Part shown: piece after piece, positions 10,366 through 21,442 of the stretch | Layout of the letters: each line of letters opens with the position of its first letter | Numbering within the stretch: the first letter of the stretch is position 1 | Assembly: GCF_026914265.1 (NCBI RefSeq) | Contig: NC_069122.1 | Location: forward strand, 40,947,125 to 41,011,124 | Direction: 5' to 3' | Length of the DNA stretch: 64,000 nucleotides | DNA from: Mya arenaria | Lineage: Eukaryota; Mollusca; Bivalvia; Myida; Myidae | Notes under the pieces: generated by a model | What the model was told of the DNA's origin: nothing | Databases searched by the model: none | What the model saw: only the letters and a program-made list of their open reading frames with translations | Position numbers and translations under genes: made by a program

Positions 10366-11202
10366 AACTTAGACAAACATGAGTGTCAAATGTACACAAT
10401 TATACAGAGTTTACAGATGGGACCGGGGAGGATGGGTGCACCCAGCGAGGTGTAAATGTCATTGACAACTCTAAACAATGAATGCACAAACAATTCTGTC
10501 TTGAGCAATTTATACATATAAATAGATACGTTAATTATAATGCATATATATTGTTACAAATCTTAATGAATTTTGCGGAATGAATACCACCGCTTTTATA
10601 TTAATCTTTCAATTGGTATATTCCAAATGAATAGCACCGTAACACGTAGAATAAATACATAAAATGCACAGTTCAGTGGTCAAAATTAGCACAACCCACA
10701 AGTCACAAGCCCTGCACTGGTCAAATGCTTAGAGGCTTGCTTATATTCTTGATTTTATACAGCAGGGCTTGTTAAAAAGTTGATGCAAAGCACTAGTGTC
10801 AGCACTCGAGCTTATTCATCCAAATGACAAATTTCCATGAATGTTACACTAACAGCGTGTTGGAATGTAAGTATATTGGTGTCATACTAATAGTTTCGAA
10901 CAAAATATTCAAATATGTTACCATGACAAATGTAGAATACAGTAGCATAGAGGTAACATATGGTATTTCATGGCTACGTCAAAATAACGTCGTCCTTATC
11001 TTGTGGCAACGACTTAATCACTCAAGCCTCGTTACATGGCAACGGATCGGAAAAACATGACATATATTATTAGTATTTCGTGGCCACGAGATAATTAAGT
11101 CCTAGATCCAACATGTCGCCTGTATATCACCGTAAGTGTACTATTATTCCAGAATATGGTAAAAGCCAATGCCACGACCCATTGTTTCATCAGTATCAAC
11201 AA

Positions 11203-11539
11203 CATTCGGAGCTCCTCGGTCATTTTTATCTAACACAACCTCGGATGTATGCCGGTACATCAGTTGAAGTAGTTCGTATTTTTGAATTATATCATTAATT
11301 GAATGTAGAGCTTTAGAGTTGTATATATTGATCTAGGTTTACATTCATTGCCAGTGAAGTGTATCATTTCAAACATAATTAAGAGTCCCAAGAGTTGAGT
11401 CATGAAGTTTAACTTCTAAATAAAATTACTACGCGATCTACTTGCAGCGGACTTAAACGTACCGCTTTCTGAGTATGTTAACCGTCCAGATACATCCGAG
11501 GGTTTTTTCGATAAAAATGGCCGAGGAGCTCCGAATGTA
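11203..11539. mobile_element. Inverted-repeat element (MITE-like), copy 2
   Basis: Ends CATTCGGAGCTCCTCGG and, inverted, CCGAGGAGCTCCGAATG, with GGATGTAT motifs in each arm. Same family as 3613-3939 and nearly the same length. It lies just downstream of CTBS1. Confidence 0.7.
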
Positions 11540-11676
11540 CCCGCAATCTCCCCTGATATCGGGAGCAGCACCAAATAATCCACGATCATTGTCACCATGT
11601 TCAATTAATGAGTCACCAATCTACGATTACAGTCAGTCCCGGTTCTACTTTCCGTTCGTATGTCCACCACTTGTGT

Positions 11677-11922
11677 CTAATCACGCCCTACGTGCCGCGT
11701 CGATTGTTTCCGGTGGTTGTGAGGCTGATTCTCGTGGAAGTCAGGCAGCGCGGCCCACATTTCGTGGACGTCCCAGATGTCGCGCGGCGCTTGGGAGCTG
11801 TACGCCAGTGCCTCCGTGTTCCACACCCCAACACCCCGCAGCCCCGCGTCTAGCGCGTACTGATATTTCACTGTGAGGCTCTTTGGGTCATCATATCGGA
11901 CCTGCAGAGACTCGCCGTGCAT
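11677..11922 (-). CDS. CTBS: CTBS1 exon 7 (C-terminal)
   Basis: Starts after TTTTTGCAG with MHGESLQVRYDDPKSL, includes LRGVGVWNTEALAY and DIWDVHEMWAALPDF, and ends at TAG 11677-11679. The last 20 or so residues are polar and differ from copy 2. Confidence 0.93.
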   Translation of the reverse strand: MHGESLQVRYDDPKSLTVKYQYALDAGLRGVGVWNTEALAYSSQAPRDIWDVHEMWAALPDFHENQPHNHRKQSTRHVGRD

Positions 11923-14900
11923 CTGCAAAAACAGAAATGATATCGTAAACTTGGACTACAAATATCAGAAAGGGTCAGTCATTAAGTACTAGGTTTAGTC
12001 ATTAGGGACTCCGACCTTCGCGGTTGTTTAAAAATCCGCCTACTGCCACTTATCCGAAACACATTTTGTGTTGACAATCTGTTAGCCAATGAAGTAGTAT
12101 TCTGAATGATTACGAAGGGCTCGTTTGCTACGCTGACTCCGTCGATTCCTTATCATTAAAATGTTGCAAGCATCCATATCTGGTTACAGATGCAGTTAAA
12201 TTACGTTAGTACCAGGAAAGTTTATGGGGCTGTGGTTAAATCAGTGGTCAAAGTTGATATGTACGATCTGTACAGCACATGTTAACGCATCAGCAAATAG
12301 TGCAGCCAGGGGCTTGCTTCAATGTTGTGAAACAAGGTTGGCATTAGAATAACGGATGTTTTGTATACGCGCAACGTTCAGGTCAATACCAGGGCATATC
12401 AGATAACAACCTAAGCAAAACAAATGTTTAGTTCAAAATCAGGAAGGGTAGGTAGGATTTATTTAGTTTATGTTAACGTTTTTGTCATCATTGGGCGCGG
12501 CGGACAAGTAATCTTAAACATATTTCTTTTTAAGAAACATATTAACACTTTTCGTAACATAGATAATACGAACAGTGTTTTTAGCCGACGGACTATAAAA
12601 ACCGTAAGGGAAGGCGGCTAGTTCGTAGGTAGGGTCGGGTGACCGGAAACAGAAGTATTTTAAGGTCTTATAATGAAACAACAATGTTGAGCCCGCTGCT
12701 GTAACAATTGTGAAGCAATTCAGAGATAGGTTGTTTGATTACTTTAAATGTAATTGTTTGAATGTGGATTGGTATATATGCATGCGAGTGCTGTCAAACA
12801 AAACATTAAAACATACACACCTATATGGGTCTTGCATGTGACATGCCCTCATGTTATAGTAAACATTTATGTACAAGGTTGCTGAAAATTCCAAATTGCA
12901 TTGCCAACTTAAAGCCCGAACAAGTCAAATTACAAGGAATGTTGACCAATGATCCTTAAGACTTAGTGTGACCGTAACCGTTGACCTTCAGACTAAGTGT
13001 GACCTTAACCGTTGACCTTCAGACTTAGTGTGACCTTAACCGTTGACCTTCAGACTAAGTGTAACCTTAACCGTTGACCTTAAGACTTAGTGTGACCTTA
13101 ACCGTTGACCTTAAGACTTAGTGTGACCTTAACCGTTGACCTTAAGACTAAAAGTGACCTTAACCGTTGACCTTAAGACTAAGTGTGACCTTAACCGTTG
13201 ACCTTAAGACTTAGTGTGACCTTAACCGTTGACCTTAAGACTTAGTGTGACCTTAACCGTTGACCTTAAGACTTAGTGTGACCTTAACCGTTGACCAACT
13301 GATATGGGTGTTACACGAGAAATGTCGTGTGCTTATTAATTTTAAAAATCTCAAATTGCACGGACAAGTCAAAGTGAAAAATGATAACTAAAGTAATTAA
13401 TAGTATGTACATTCTCACCTCATAGTTAAAGTATGGCGTCTGTGACTCTTCGTCCCAGAGTCGTCCGGAAGTGGAAGACTCGAGCAGACTGGAAACGATA
13501 TTGAAGTTGATCTCATTACCGGCCGCGTCGCTACAATACACGCCCCGGAATGGGATGGCGCGGATGGAACACACGTTTTCCTGTAATGAATTCAAATGTG
13601 CCGAAATAACAACTTACGTCTAAAACAAAATTTATAACTTTTTGGGCTATTATTATTTTACCGCGATTTAGCACAAAAAGGCCATCTTATGAACACGCGT
13701 ATCGTACGCTCGAATTATCAAACAGATATTTCTGAGAAATTAGAACATCTAATCTAATAACTTCATTGGTCAATTAAAGCACTGTCTATTTGATTGTATA
13801 TGACAGGAAGGTTCAGATGAACCAGTTGTCAGAAAGCATGTCATAGGCCATATAATTATAGGACAATCTCAGCTGTATACTTTCGTTACCTACCGTGGAC
13901 AAGGCGATGCAAGAGTAGTTGTAGCCGTACCAGGGTAGACCCAGAACCAGCCTGTCGGGGGAGATACTGGCATTCAGATAGCTTTGTACACCTGCAAAAA
14001 CACATACTGGTCATTCATTTTTTGCCGACATGATACAGGTCTGCCCGTATATAGACACATTATTATCTAATTTACTCGCATAGTTTAAAAAAAAAAAACA
14101 CAACAAGAACTTTTCGTAGTTGTAGGTTATGTAAGATACATTCATTCCCCCACCCCCTTACAAAAGCCACGGATAGTCTGATAATTTTGTGAAATGAAAG
14201 TGAAATCCTAGTGAAATGCAATCCTTTATATGTGCCTGTTATATCCTTTTTCCTCGTAGATATCTCCCTACCTTCCATGACACTTGGGAAGGGACTGTTT
14301 GGCCCGGCGACACAGGACCCCCGGATCTGACTCTGCATGTCGTATGCCATAACGAACAGGAAGTCGGCCGCCGCCGCCAGCCCCTGGTAGTCATAGTTTC
14401 TCTCATCAACGCCCTGGGCGCCCCATGCCACGTCCACGGAAACCTGCAGGGGAATAATATTGAGCGCAGGTAAGACACGGAAGGGTAAATTGAACATAAA
14501 GATGTTTATGTATAATTTTTCCAACACTTCATACATCAATGAAACGCACAAAAAAAATATTAAATACTTATAATTACAACTATAAAACAATAAAAGATCA
14601 TTTTTATTTTGCTGTTATCCAAGAACCGCAATTCATCACTCGATAATTCCAAGTAGCATGTAGCCTTCCCACGCGTATGAATACATCGTCGACTTGAGGA
14701 CACGTGAAGTATTATCTTTGATAATGACAAAGATAATAGAATAAAAAAAAATGCCATTTATCACAAGTGACAGTAACCACATTATATTCTTACTAAAAAT
14801 GATTATAAAAAAAACGGTGTCAAAACAACGCAACCTGCCCCTGTGGTTTATGTTCATGAATGGTTGGCATGTCATTACTTTCAGCTGTTGACCTAGATCT

Positions 14901-17900
14901 AAACTTTCATTTTTACTTTCATTTTTATTTGTAACTTCAGGCAAATCATTAAAAGAAATGTTCGTCAGTTCTTCAATTTCTGGAGGAATCTCAGCAGCAG
15001 CAGAATTAAACAATCGGCGAGGGTTTTGTGAGGGTTTTTACTTTCCACGAAATGTCTCGTGTGACTAGAACTCCCAAACGCGCTTTTGATCTATTGTAAT
15101 GTTGCTTAAATGTATTTCTGACATGACTGGGCCGGAAGCGCACTTTGACAAAAAATAAAAAAAAATCGATTCTCTTTGGTTCGCAAATTATCTTATACAC
15201 TACATGAAAGAAAGCCTCGTTTTGGCTGCGTTCTTTGTCGCTTTGAGCTGCTTAAAATGCTTCTGTCACATGGCCCCAGTATGCCTAAGTCTAAGAAGGC
15301 AAAATAATTTGTCATAGAAATGGAAAATAAGACACGTAGGTGTTCCGTATACTGTTTGTGTATTGTTTTTGAATTACTGTCACGTACTCCTGTTTGAAAC
15401 GCAAATTAATTGCACCCAAAAAAGTCGTTTCTGTCAACACAATTTGTGCGCGGTTTGCATAAGTTCTGTCTGGTAATTAGTCTGAGTCTAATAATGTAGA
15501 CAGTCAATCATTCATCTTGCACAAATGGACGACATTTAATGGTTAAAGGGATGTATGGATATTAAAAATGACCATTTTCTTATAAATTAATTACTTTACT
15601 TTAACACACATACATAAGACGGTTCACGTACTACGTAGATTGTCAGCTTTTGTTTATAAAGTCCATTTCGTAGTAAATGGAACAGTGTTAAATGATTTTA
15701 AGTCAAATGCGACCTCGTGGCACGTAGATATGTTTAAATTAATCGTAAACGTTAACGCGTATGACATGTGGTCAGAAAATGCCCACTTTGGTGAAAGCCT
15801 AAAGTCAAGAAAGGGCCGGAGATGTACAGAATGGCGAACGTCCGTTTGGCGGTAAATGGAACAGTGTTAACGGTTCTGGGTCAAATGAGAACACGGCGCA
15901 CAACGATATGCTCAAATTAATATTGAACGTTAACGCTAATGCCATGTGGTCCAAAAAGGCCCAGTTTGCCCAGGGCCGGAAGTCAAGAAAGGGCCGGAGA
16001 TGTACAGAATGGCAAAACCATGAGCGTTCTAAACGGACATGCATATATTGTTCTATGACACGCGATTATATTAAGGCAGGCGTACAACACACGTTCACAC
16101 TTAAATAAAAAATAAGCATATGTTGAAAGTAAAATGTAAGAAAGTCTTACCATGGCAAATGGGAACTTCTCCACGAGGGCCGCGCGCGTCTCCCGCACGA
16201 GGGCGGTATATCCGTCCCTCAGGTCAAACTGGCTCGGAAGAATGGGGCTCTCGAAGTCGAAATTAAGGCCGTCCAGGAAGTGGCGGTCCACGACATCGAG
16301 CTGCTTGGCGATCCATGACTTCCGCTTGTCCGGACTCACAAACACGTCCGCCGACACGTCGCCTGTAAGGCAGATAACGGTGGTCTAATAACAGTGGTCA
16401 ATGAAGAAATAGGCTACTACGGTGAACACTTGTGGTCAAACGAAGACATACGTTACTACGGTGAATAATAGTGGTCAAACGAAGACATACGTTACTACGG
16501 TGTACAATAGTGGTCAAACGAAGTCAAAGGTTACTACGGTGAACAATAGTGGACGACCGAAGACATACGTTACTACGTAAATATAATAGTGGTCAAACGA
16601 AGACATACGTTACTATGGTGTACAATAGTGGTCAAACGAAGACATTGGTTACTATGGTGTAAAATAGTGGTCAAACGAAGTCAAAGGTTACTACGGTGAA
16701 CAATAGTGATCAAACGAAGACATACGTTACTACGGTGTACAATAGTGGTCAAACGAAGACATTGGTTACTATGGTGTAAAATAGTGGTCAAACGAAGTCA
16801 AAGGTTACTACGGTGAACAATAGTGGTCAAACGAAGACATACGTTACTATGGCGTATAATAGTGGTCAAACGAAAAAATAAGTTAAACGAATCAATAAAC
16901 TACTACTCTGAACAAGAAGGGTTATCTGTTTCCAATAGCAGAAAAACGTTCGGCATTTACAAAACAGAGATAAGTTACCAAGTAAGATCGAGTTACTAGA
17001 TCATGGTTGAGTTAATGGGTCAAGCGTTGGTACTTACTTACTTGGAAAATGTAAGTTAATAGACAGTGTACTTTATTATTCAAACGCTGATCTTTATAAA
17101 CATAAATAAGTCACCGTATGTATGATACAACAAAGTCATTGGGATTCTGGTTTATAGTATAACTTTATTTCCAACTCACCAATGATTACAGCCCGAGCAC
17201 CATGTTCATGGGCGAGACAGACAAGCCCCATGTCTAGATACCCAACCATTACAACCGTGGTCACTTTGGTCCAATCATAGTGCTGCCAGTCTGTCGCAGT
17301 CGCCCGCAATGAAAACATGAACACCTGAAACAAGCCCCGACAGGTTACACGCGATACGTTAAAACACAAGCTATGTCTACAAATATCCGATAATAACAAC
17401 AGTGGCCATTCCACTCCACGCTCCGAGCTGGTCGCAGTCGCTCGCTATGAAAAACCTGAAAACCTGAAACAAGCCCCGACAGGGTACACGCGATACGTTA
17501 AAACATAAGCTGTGTCTACAGATATCCAATCATAATCATGGACAGTGGCCATTCCACTCCAGCTGGTCGCAGTCGCCCGCAATGAAAACCTGAAAACATG
17601 AAACAAGACCCGACATGGTAACCTGAAACAACCTCCGACATGGTAACCTGAAACAACTTCCGACATGGTAACCTGAAACAAGCCCCGACATGGTAACCTG
17701 AAACAACCTCCGACATGGTAACCTGAAACAAGCCCCGACATGGTAACCTGAGACAAGCCACGATATGGTAACCTGAAACAACCTCCGACATGGTTACCTG
17801 AAACAACCTCCGACATGGTAACCTGAAACAAGCCACAACATGGTAACCTGAGACAAGCCACAACATGGTAACCCGAAACAACCTCCGACATGGTTACCTG

Positions 17901-19435
17901 AAACAACCTCCGACATGGTAACCTGAAACAACCTCCGACATGGTAACCTGAAACAACCTCCGACATGGTAACCTGAAACAACCTCCGACATGGTAACCTA
18001 AAACAAGCCCCGACATGGTAACCTGAAACAACCTCCGACATGGTAACCTGAAACAACCTCCGACATGGTAACCTGAAACAACCTCCGATATGGTAACCTG
18101 AAACAAGCCCCGACATGGTAACCTGAGACAAGCCACAACATGGTAACCTGAGACAAGCCACAACATGGTAACCTGAGACAAGCCACAACATGGTAACCCG
18201 AAACAACCTCCGACATGGTTACCTGAAACAACCTCCGACATGGTAACCTGAAACAACCTCCGACATGGTAACCTGAAACAACCTCCGACATGGTAACCTG
18301 AAACAACCTCCGACATGGTAACCTAAAACAAGCCCCGACATGGTAACCTGAAACAACCTCCGACATGGTAACCTGAAACAACCTCCGACATGGTAACCTG
18401 AAACAACCTCCGATATGGTAACCTGAAACAAGCCCCGACATGGTAACCTGAAACAAACCCCGACATGGTATATATACGAGAAGTAACAACATGGAGCATC
18501 CGTACATACAGAAATCCGACCATTACGACCGTGGTCACTTTCTTCCAATTACAGCGCTCCCGATCGGCCGCAGTTTGTATCGCCACAATGAAATCATGAA
18601 CACCTGAAACACCTGAATCAAGCCTCGACATGATACAAACGATAAGTTATATTATGGAACAACCCACGTCTAGATATACGACCGTAACAAAAGTGATCAC
18701 TCAAGTCCAGACTCCCAATCGGTCGCAGATGACCGCAATGAGAACGTGCAAATCAAAAACTTACCTTAACTGCAAGGTTTAAAGTGACACTCTTATTCAA
18801 AATCTATGCTTACACAGTATTATAAACATAAATTTGAGTGATAAACATTTAACTACTTACTAAATAATGCATTTATGAAAAATATAAATTAATGATTGTA
18901 ACTGTGTATTTAATAGCTGAAAACGCAAAAATATTAAATGATTGGTGAGTGATAAGATATTTACTATCGTCTCATACGGTAGAATTACAATGTTTTTTGC
19001 ACCTTTATCTCAAATTAAACTAGGTATCCTTCATAAAAACCATTGTTTTTTTTACTTTTATTTATCCTTTTTAGTATATTAAAACAATTGTATTAATTGT
19101 GGTAATTCTTATTTTGGAGTAAGAGTGCATCTTTAAGAACACGGCCATTACCTCAGCCAGTGCTATTTCTCTCATGCCGCTCTTTGTCATACCTCTTTTC
19201 TCGTTGTATCCGTAACCCGCTCACAGAAGCGTAGATTCTCACAATGACAAATGGGCGGTACTCCCGCCCCTATAGGCTTGACCACCCAATAGCCTATAGC
19301 AACGCCAATCAGGGTCAGAGAGACGCACGCCGCCACCCACCGGAAATCCACACCACCCATATTGCACCGCCGTCCCCGCGGCTCGCGGGCGCCCTTTTGC
19401 AGGGGCTTCTCAGCCTCAATGTCCTTTTCCGGCAT
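11677..19435 (-). CDS. CTBS: Di-N-acetylchitobiase, copy 1 (GH18), 7 exons, 425 aa
   Basis: Complete spliced gene. Exons: 19193-19435, 17180-17324, 16151-16362, 14272-14443, 13894-13991, 13419-13580, 11677-11922; every junction is GT/AG and the sum (1278 nt) is an open frame of 425 codons plus TAG. Di-N-acetylchitobiase cleaves the reducing-end GlcNAc from chitobiose cores of N-glycans in lysosomes. GH18 signature: DGLNFDFE at residues 160-167, with Glu167 as the expected proton donor. Other family landmarks are CENLRFC, YDWTKVTTVVMVGYLD, YDMQSQI, LPWYGYNYSC, CSDAAG and RYDDPKSL..GLRGVGVWN. Unlike the vertebrate enzyme's plain signal peptide, a hydrophobic stretch at residues 33-52 follows a 32-residue polar N-terminus, so a signal anchor, or initiation at Met26, is possible. 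A second copy is at 37825-46219. Confidence 0.93.
12420..12660. repeat. Dispersed repeat with GTAGGGTCGGGTGACCGGAAACA end
   Basis: The end GTAGGTAGGGTCGGGTGACC, often preceded by GCGCCTATTCC/GGCGGCTAGTTC, recurs at 44840-45140, 54047-54405 and 55720-56035. The 65-residue frame here is not a gene. Confidence 0.5.
12950..13296 (+). repeat. 31-bp minisatellite in CTBS1 intron 6
   Basis: About eleven tandem units of the type GACCTTAAGACTTAGTGTGA-CCTTAACCGTT. Each unit has TGACCTTAACCGTTGACCTT, i.e. two AGGTCA-like half-sites on the opposite strand. Confidence 0.95.
13419..13580 (-). CDS. CTBS: CTBS1 exon 6
   Basis: 162 nt, phase 0 at both ends, acceptor CATTACAG, donor GAG|GTGAGA. Encodes ENVCSIRAIPFRGVYCSDAA and ends LWDEESQTPYFNYE, matching the family's CSDAAG and W-D-x-x-x-x-x-P-Y-x-N-Y landmarks. 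Confidence 0.94.
13894..13991 (-). CDS. CTBS: CTBS1 exon 5
   Basis: 98-nt exon, acceptor TTTTTGCAG, donor ACG|GTAGGT. Encodes VQSYLNASISPDRLVLGLPW then YGYNYSC; the NYS sequon is a potential N-glycosylation site. It is found by frame and homology, as no long ORF marks it. Confidence 0.92.
14272..14443 (-). CDS. CTBS: CTBS1 exon 4
   Basis: 172 nt, acceptor CCTGCAG, donor GAAG|GTAGGG. Encodes VSVDVAWGAQGVDERNYDYQ and ADFLFVMAYDMQSQI; the latter carries the Tyr-Asp pair conserved in GH18 chitobiases. Confidence 0.94.
15330..15600. repeat. Sequence shared by both CTBS intron 3s and a third site
   Basis: TTCTGTCAACACAATTTGTG, CTGGTAATTAGT and GACGACATTTAATGGTTA occur in order here, at 43215-43450 in CTBS2 intron 3 and at 51440-51685 upstream of CTBS2. 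The third site shows it is a dispersed element or a later local duplication. Confidence 0.7.
15672..16015 (+). repeat. Tandem duplication (~175-bp unit) in CTBS1 intron 3
   Basis: Two units begin AAATGGAACAGTGTTAA and end AAGTCAAGAAAGGGCCGGAG followed by ATGTACAGAATGGC. The homologous CTBS2 intron has only a short remnant near 43530-43560. Confidence 0.85.
16151..16362 (-). CDS. CTBS: CTBS1 exon 3: GH18 catalytic motif
   Basis: 212 nt, acceptor CTTACAG, donor ATG|GTAAGA, phase 0 at the end. Contains the catalytic DGLNFDFE and the helix VRETRAALVEKFPFAM. All key acidic residues are intact. Confidence 0.95.
16385..16880 (+). repeat. 39-bp minisatellite in CTBS1 intron 2
   Basis: About twelve units such as GTGGTCAAACGAAGACATAC-GTTACTACGGTGTACAATA with indels. 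CTBS2 has the same array in the same intron (44160-44560), so it predates the gene duplication. Confidence 0.95.
17180..17324 (-). CDS. CTBS: CTBS1 exon 2
   Basis: 145 nt, starts after CTTGTTTCAG and ends ATTG|GTGAGT (phase 1). It encodes the first barrel strands (VFMFSLRATATDWQHYDWTK, then VGYLDMGLVCLAHEHGAR). Several decayed partial copies of this exon with its acceptor lie upstream in the same intron. Confidence 0.93.
17325..17610 (-). pseudogene. Decayed partial copies of CTBS exon 2 with acceptor
   Basis: Two tandem units, each running from the TCGGGGCTTGTTTCAGG-type acceptor into the exon's GCGACTGCGACCAGCT segment, carry TCATTGCGGGCGACTGCGAC-like sequence but lack the conserved strand/helix coding that follows. 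They lie directly upstream (minus strand) of the real exon 2. They are broken exon fragments, not used exons. Confidence 0.7.
17615..18475 (-). repeat. 25-bp minisatellite resembling the CTBS exon-2 splice acceptor
   Basis: About 34 units, minus-strand CATGTCGGAGGTTGTTTCAG-GTTAC or with GGGCTTG. The real exon 2 acceptor is preceded by TGTCGGGGCTTGTTTCAG, i.e. the same sequence, so the array seems to have grown from it. Because the unit has no stop codon, all frames are open and give Cys-rich nonsense ORFs up to 253 residues. Confidence 0.95.
18476..18775 (-). pseudogene. Two further decayed CTBS exon-2 copies
   Basis: 18490-18605 still encodes RCNWKKVTTVVMVGFLYVRM in one frame, close to the true exon's YDWTKVTTVVMVGYLDMG. 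18650-18770 is a more eroded copy. Each has lost the C-terminal AHEHGARAVIIG part or the donor. Confidence 0.75.
18779..19136 (-). mobile_element. CTCTTACTCC-family MITE-like element in CTBS1 intron 1
   Basis: Reversed copy of a family also at 42740-43116, 48999-49371 and 54734-55110. The ends are TTAAAGATGCACTCTTACTCC and TTAAAGTGACACTCTTATTC, imperfect inverted repeats. No ORF. Confidence 0.8.
19193..19435 (-). CDS. CTBS: CTBS1 exon 1: N-terminus, hydrophobic segment, CxC motif
   Basis: 243 nt, phase 0 donor AAAGAG|GTATGA. ATG at 19433-19435; Met26 (19358-19360) is an alternative start directly before VDFRWVAACVSLTLIGVAIG. Both methionines are conserved in copy 2. The exon ends after CHCENLRFCERV, matching the cysteine-rich N-terminus of mature chitobiases. 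Confidence 0.9.
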
Positions 19436-20650
19436 GGTATTTCTAATCAGTTATTTCATCGCGTCCGTATTGTATATACAATTCTGTCACCACCTGCATT
19501 TGCCAGCACGAAATCCGTGGTTATACTTTTTCGTAATGAATACGATTTTATACCTAGTATCTGGACCTTAATTACGTAAATAACTCTATCGAGGTTTTTT
19601 CCATAAACTTCTTTATTCTGAATATAATTTATTGTGCAAGTATTACATTTTATACATTTAGTGCCGTAGTAACATATATTTTCCTCTGCAGGTTGCGATG
19701 ATGTATGTCACTTGAATCTTTATATCTTAGTCACCTCGTTTGTTTATTTTGTTTGCGCGTTGTATGAACTGGCTCACGTACGCGTATCCTCAGTACAATA
19801 AACCCGCTGGTTAATATAAGGCATGATATTTCATCAGTACCTGTCCGCTTGATGCAAGTTTAAATTATATAACGAATATTGCGCCTTTGTATGCAATGCA
19901 AGTATTTAAGACCATATTACATCCACATCACGGATTCAAATTACATATAATTTCACCCTTATGATTTGAAACAAATCCTTCTTATTCTCAAATGTTTTTT
20001 TTTTTTCCTGCTCATCCAAAACACACCAGAACTCGCTGAAATCTAATACCAACGACCAAACATCGTTTAAGAAAACTAAAATTGACTCCTTTTTTTCATC
20101 TATTATCTTTACTGCGAGATAGTAATTGTTTATTCCCTGTTATTTCTTCACACTTATTTTCCCATCTGCACGTGTATATAATCCACAGCTCTTTCAAACG
20201 TGCACTTCTGAATGTAAAGGCAGTTTTCATAAAGTACAGATCAATTTTAAACATCAATACTTCATCCAGTTGTATTTATCCCGCATCATGCTAATTTATT
20301 ACAGATACGCTATCACTTAAGAATGACCTGATTTCAGAGAGAACAAGAACATGCAGCTATCTTTGGGGTTTTTTAACACTCCAATCATTGCAATACTAAC
20401 TGCATTATATCACATCGTCCAAATCACATACGTCATTCATTTTTGCTTTTTTTGGTTCAACCGTGTTAAGAAGAGTAACGATTTGCTTAACATATGGTGC
20501 AAAGTCCGATGTGAAGACCTTGGGCGATATTCAAACGAGACAAAATGCATGCTTTTATCAAGGTCATTTATAGATTAAGTTTCACGTTACAAGTTTTCAA
20601 AGATAATTTATAATAGAGATAGTGTAGTGTCAGGTTATTTTCATAGGTCA
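19436..20650. other. CTBS1 upstream region homologous to CTBS2 upstream
   Basis: Segments such as TTCTAATCAGTTATTTC, TGCATTTGCCAGCACGAAAT, TAATCCACAGC/GATCTT, ATCATGCTAA and GAGATAGT..AGTGTCAGG recur in order at 46220-48980. This marks the right-hand extent of the cassette duplication. It probably contains the CTBS promoter; no TATA box is convincing. Confidence 0.7.
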
Positions 20651-20750
20651 AATATTAAGTTAAGTTATATCATTTTGCCATTTTAATGGACCTACATTTA
20701 TAATCAGAAAACATAACTAGCTTATTTTTTATTCATTGGTAATATCGACA

Positions 20751-21098
20751 TTAAAGCTTCACTCTCACAGATATACCATTTTTACAACTTTGTTTTATTT
20801 TTTGTCTTGGAAAGAGTAAATATTTTGCGTTAACATCTTCCTACCAATGATATAAGATTGCTGATAAAAAAATAGATTGTAGTTTTTCATATATCCGTTC
20901 GAAAATGTATGTTTTGTGGCTTAAACTAACGGTTTAAGAAAAATGCATAAAACATAAGTTGTTGATAAAAATCTGCGATCTCATCCTTTGTCAGCATTCT
21001 TTTATAACTGGTTTCCATGGATTTTCGCAAAAATGGCTCGTTCAAAGACAAAAAATAAAAAAGTCGTCAAAACGTTCAATCTGTGATAGTGCAGATTT
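20751..21098. mobile_element. CTCTCACAGAT-family palindromic element, copy 1
   Basis: Begins TTAAAGCTTCACTCTCACAG and ends CTGTGATAGTGCAG; the ends are inverted repeats of 50 bp or more, including TTTTTGTCTTGGAAAGAG and its inverse. Other copies: 49366-49719, 52800-53151, 55171-55519, and the 3' half at 28985-29052. Confidence 0.85.
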
Positions 21099-21261
21099 GA
21101 ATCAATCTCATTCATCAGATGTTTGATAATGATCAATCTAATCTGTGGTTCGCATAGCATCATCACTCTTGTGAACGAGAATGCAATAAATTAGCAGATT
21201 AGTTTCTTTGAAAGAAAACCAAGATTAATTACAATATTTTTATACTGTGTCAACATTTAAG

Positions 21262-21442
21262 TACAGTCGAATCCCGTTGGCTCGAACTCCAACGGACAGG
21301 CTTAAATATCTCGACGCTAAAAAAAGTCGAACCAACGCGGGAATGCTTATCTTTAGTATAAAGAAAAGGGTCTTTTACATCCAGTTCGAGCCAACAAGAA
21401 TTTCGAGCCAAGCAAGTTCGACCAAACGGGGTTTGAGTGTAC
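21262..21442. mobile_element. Short pogo-type inverted-repeat element (~180 bp)
   Basis: Starts TACAGTCGAATCCCGTTGGC with TCGAACT and ends, inverted, GTTCGACCAAACGGGG..GAGTGTA. TA borders fit a Tc1/mariner/pogo-type target site. Non-coding. Confidence 0.75.

Noticed and set aside
17445..18631. Long Cys-rich ORFs (up to 253 residues) on the minus strand
   Set aside because: They are translations of the 25-bp minisatellite, which has no stop in any frame; the frames carry no start context or domain.
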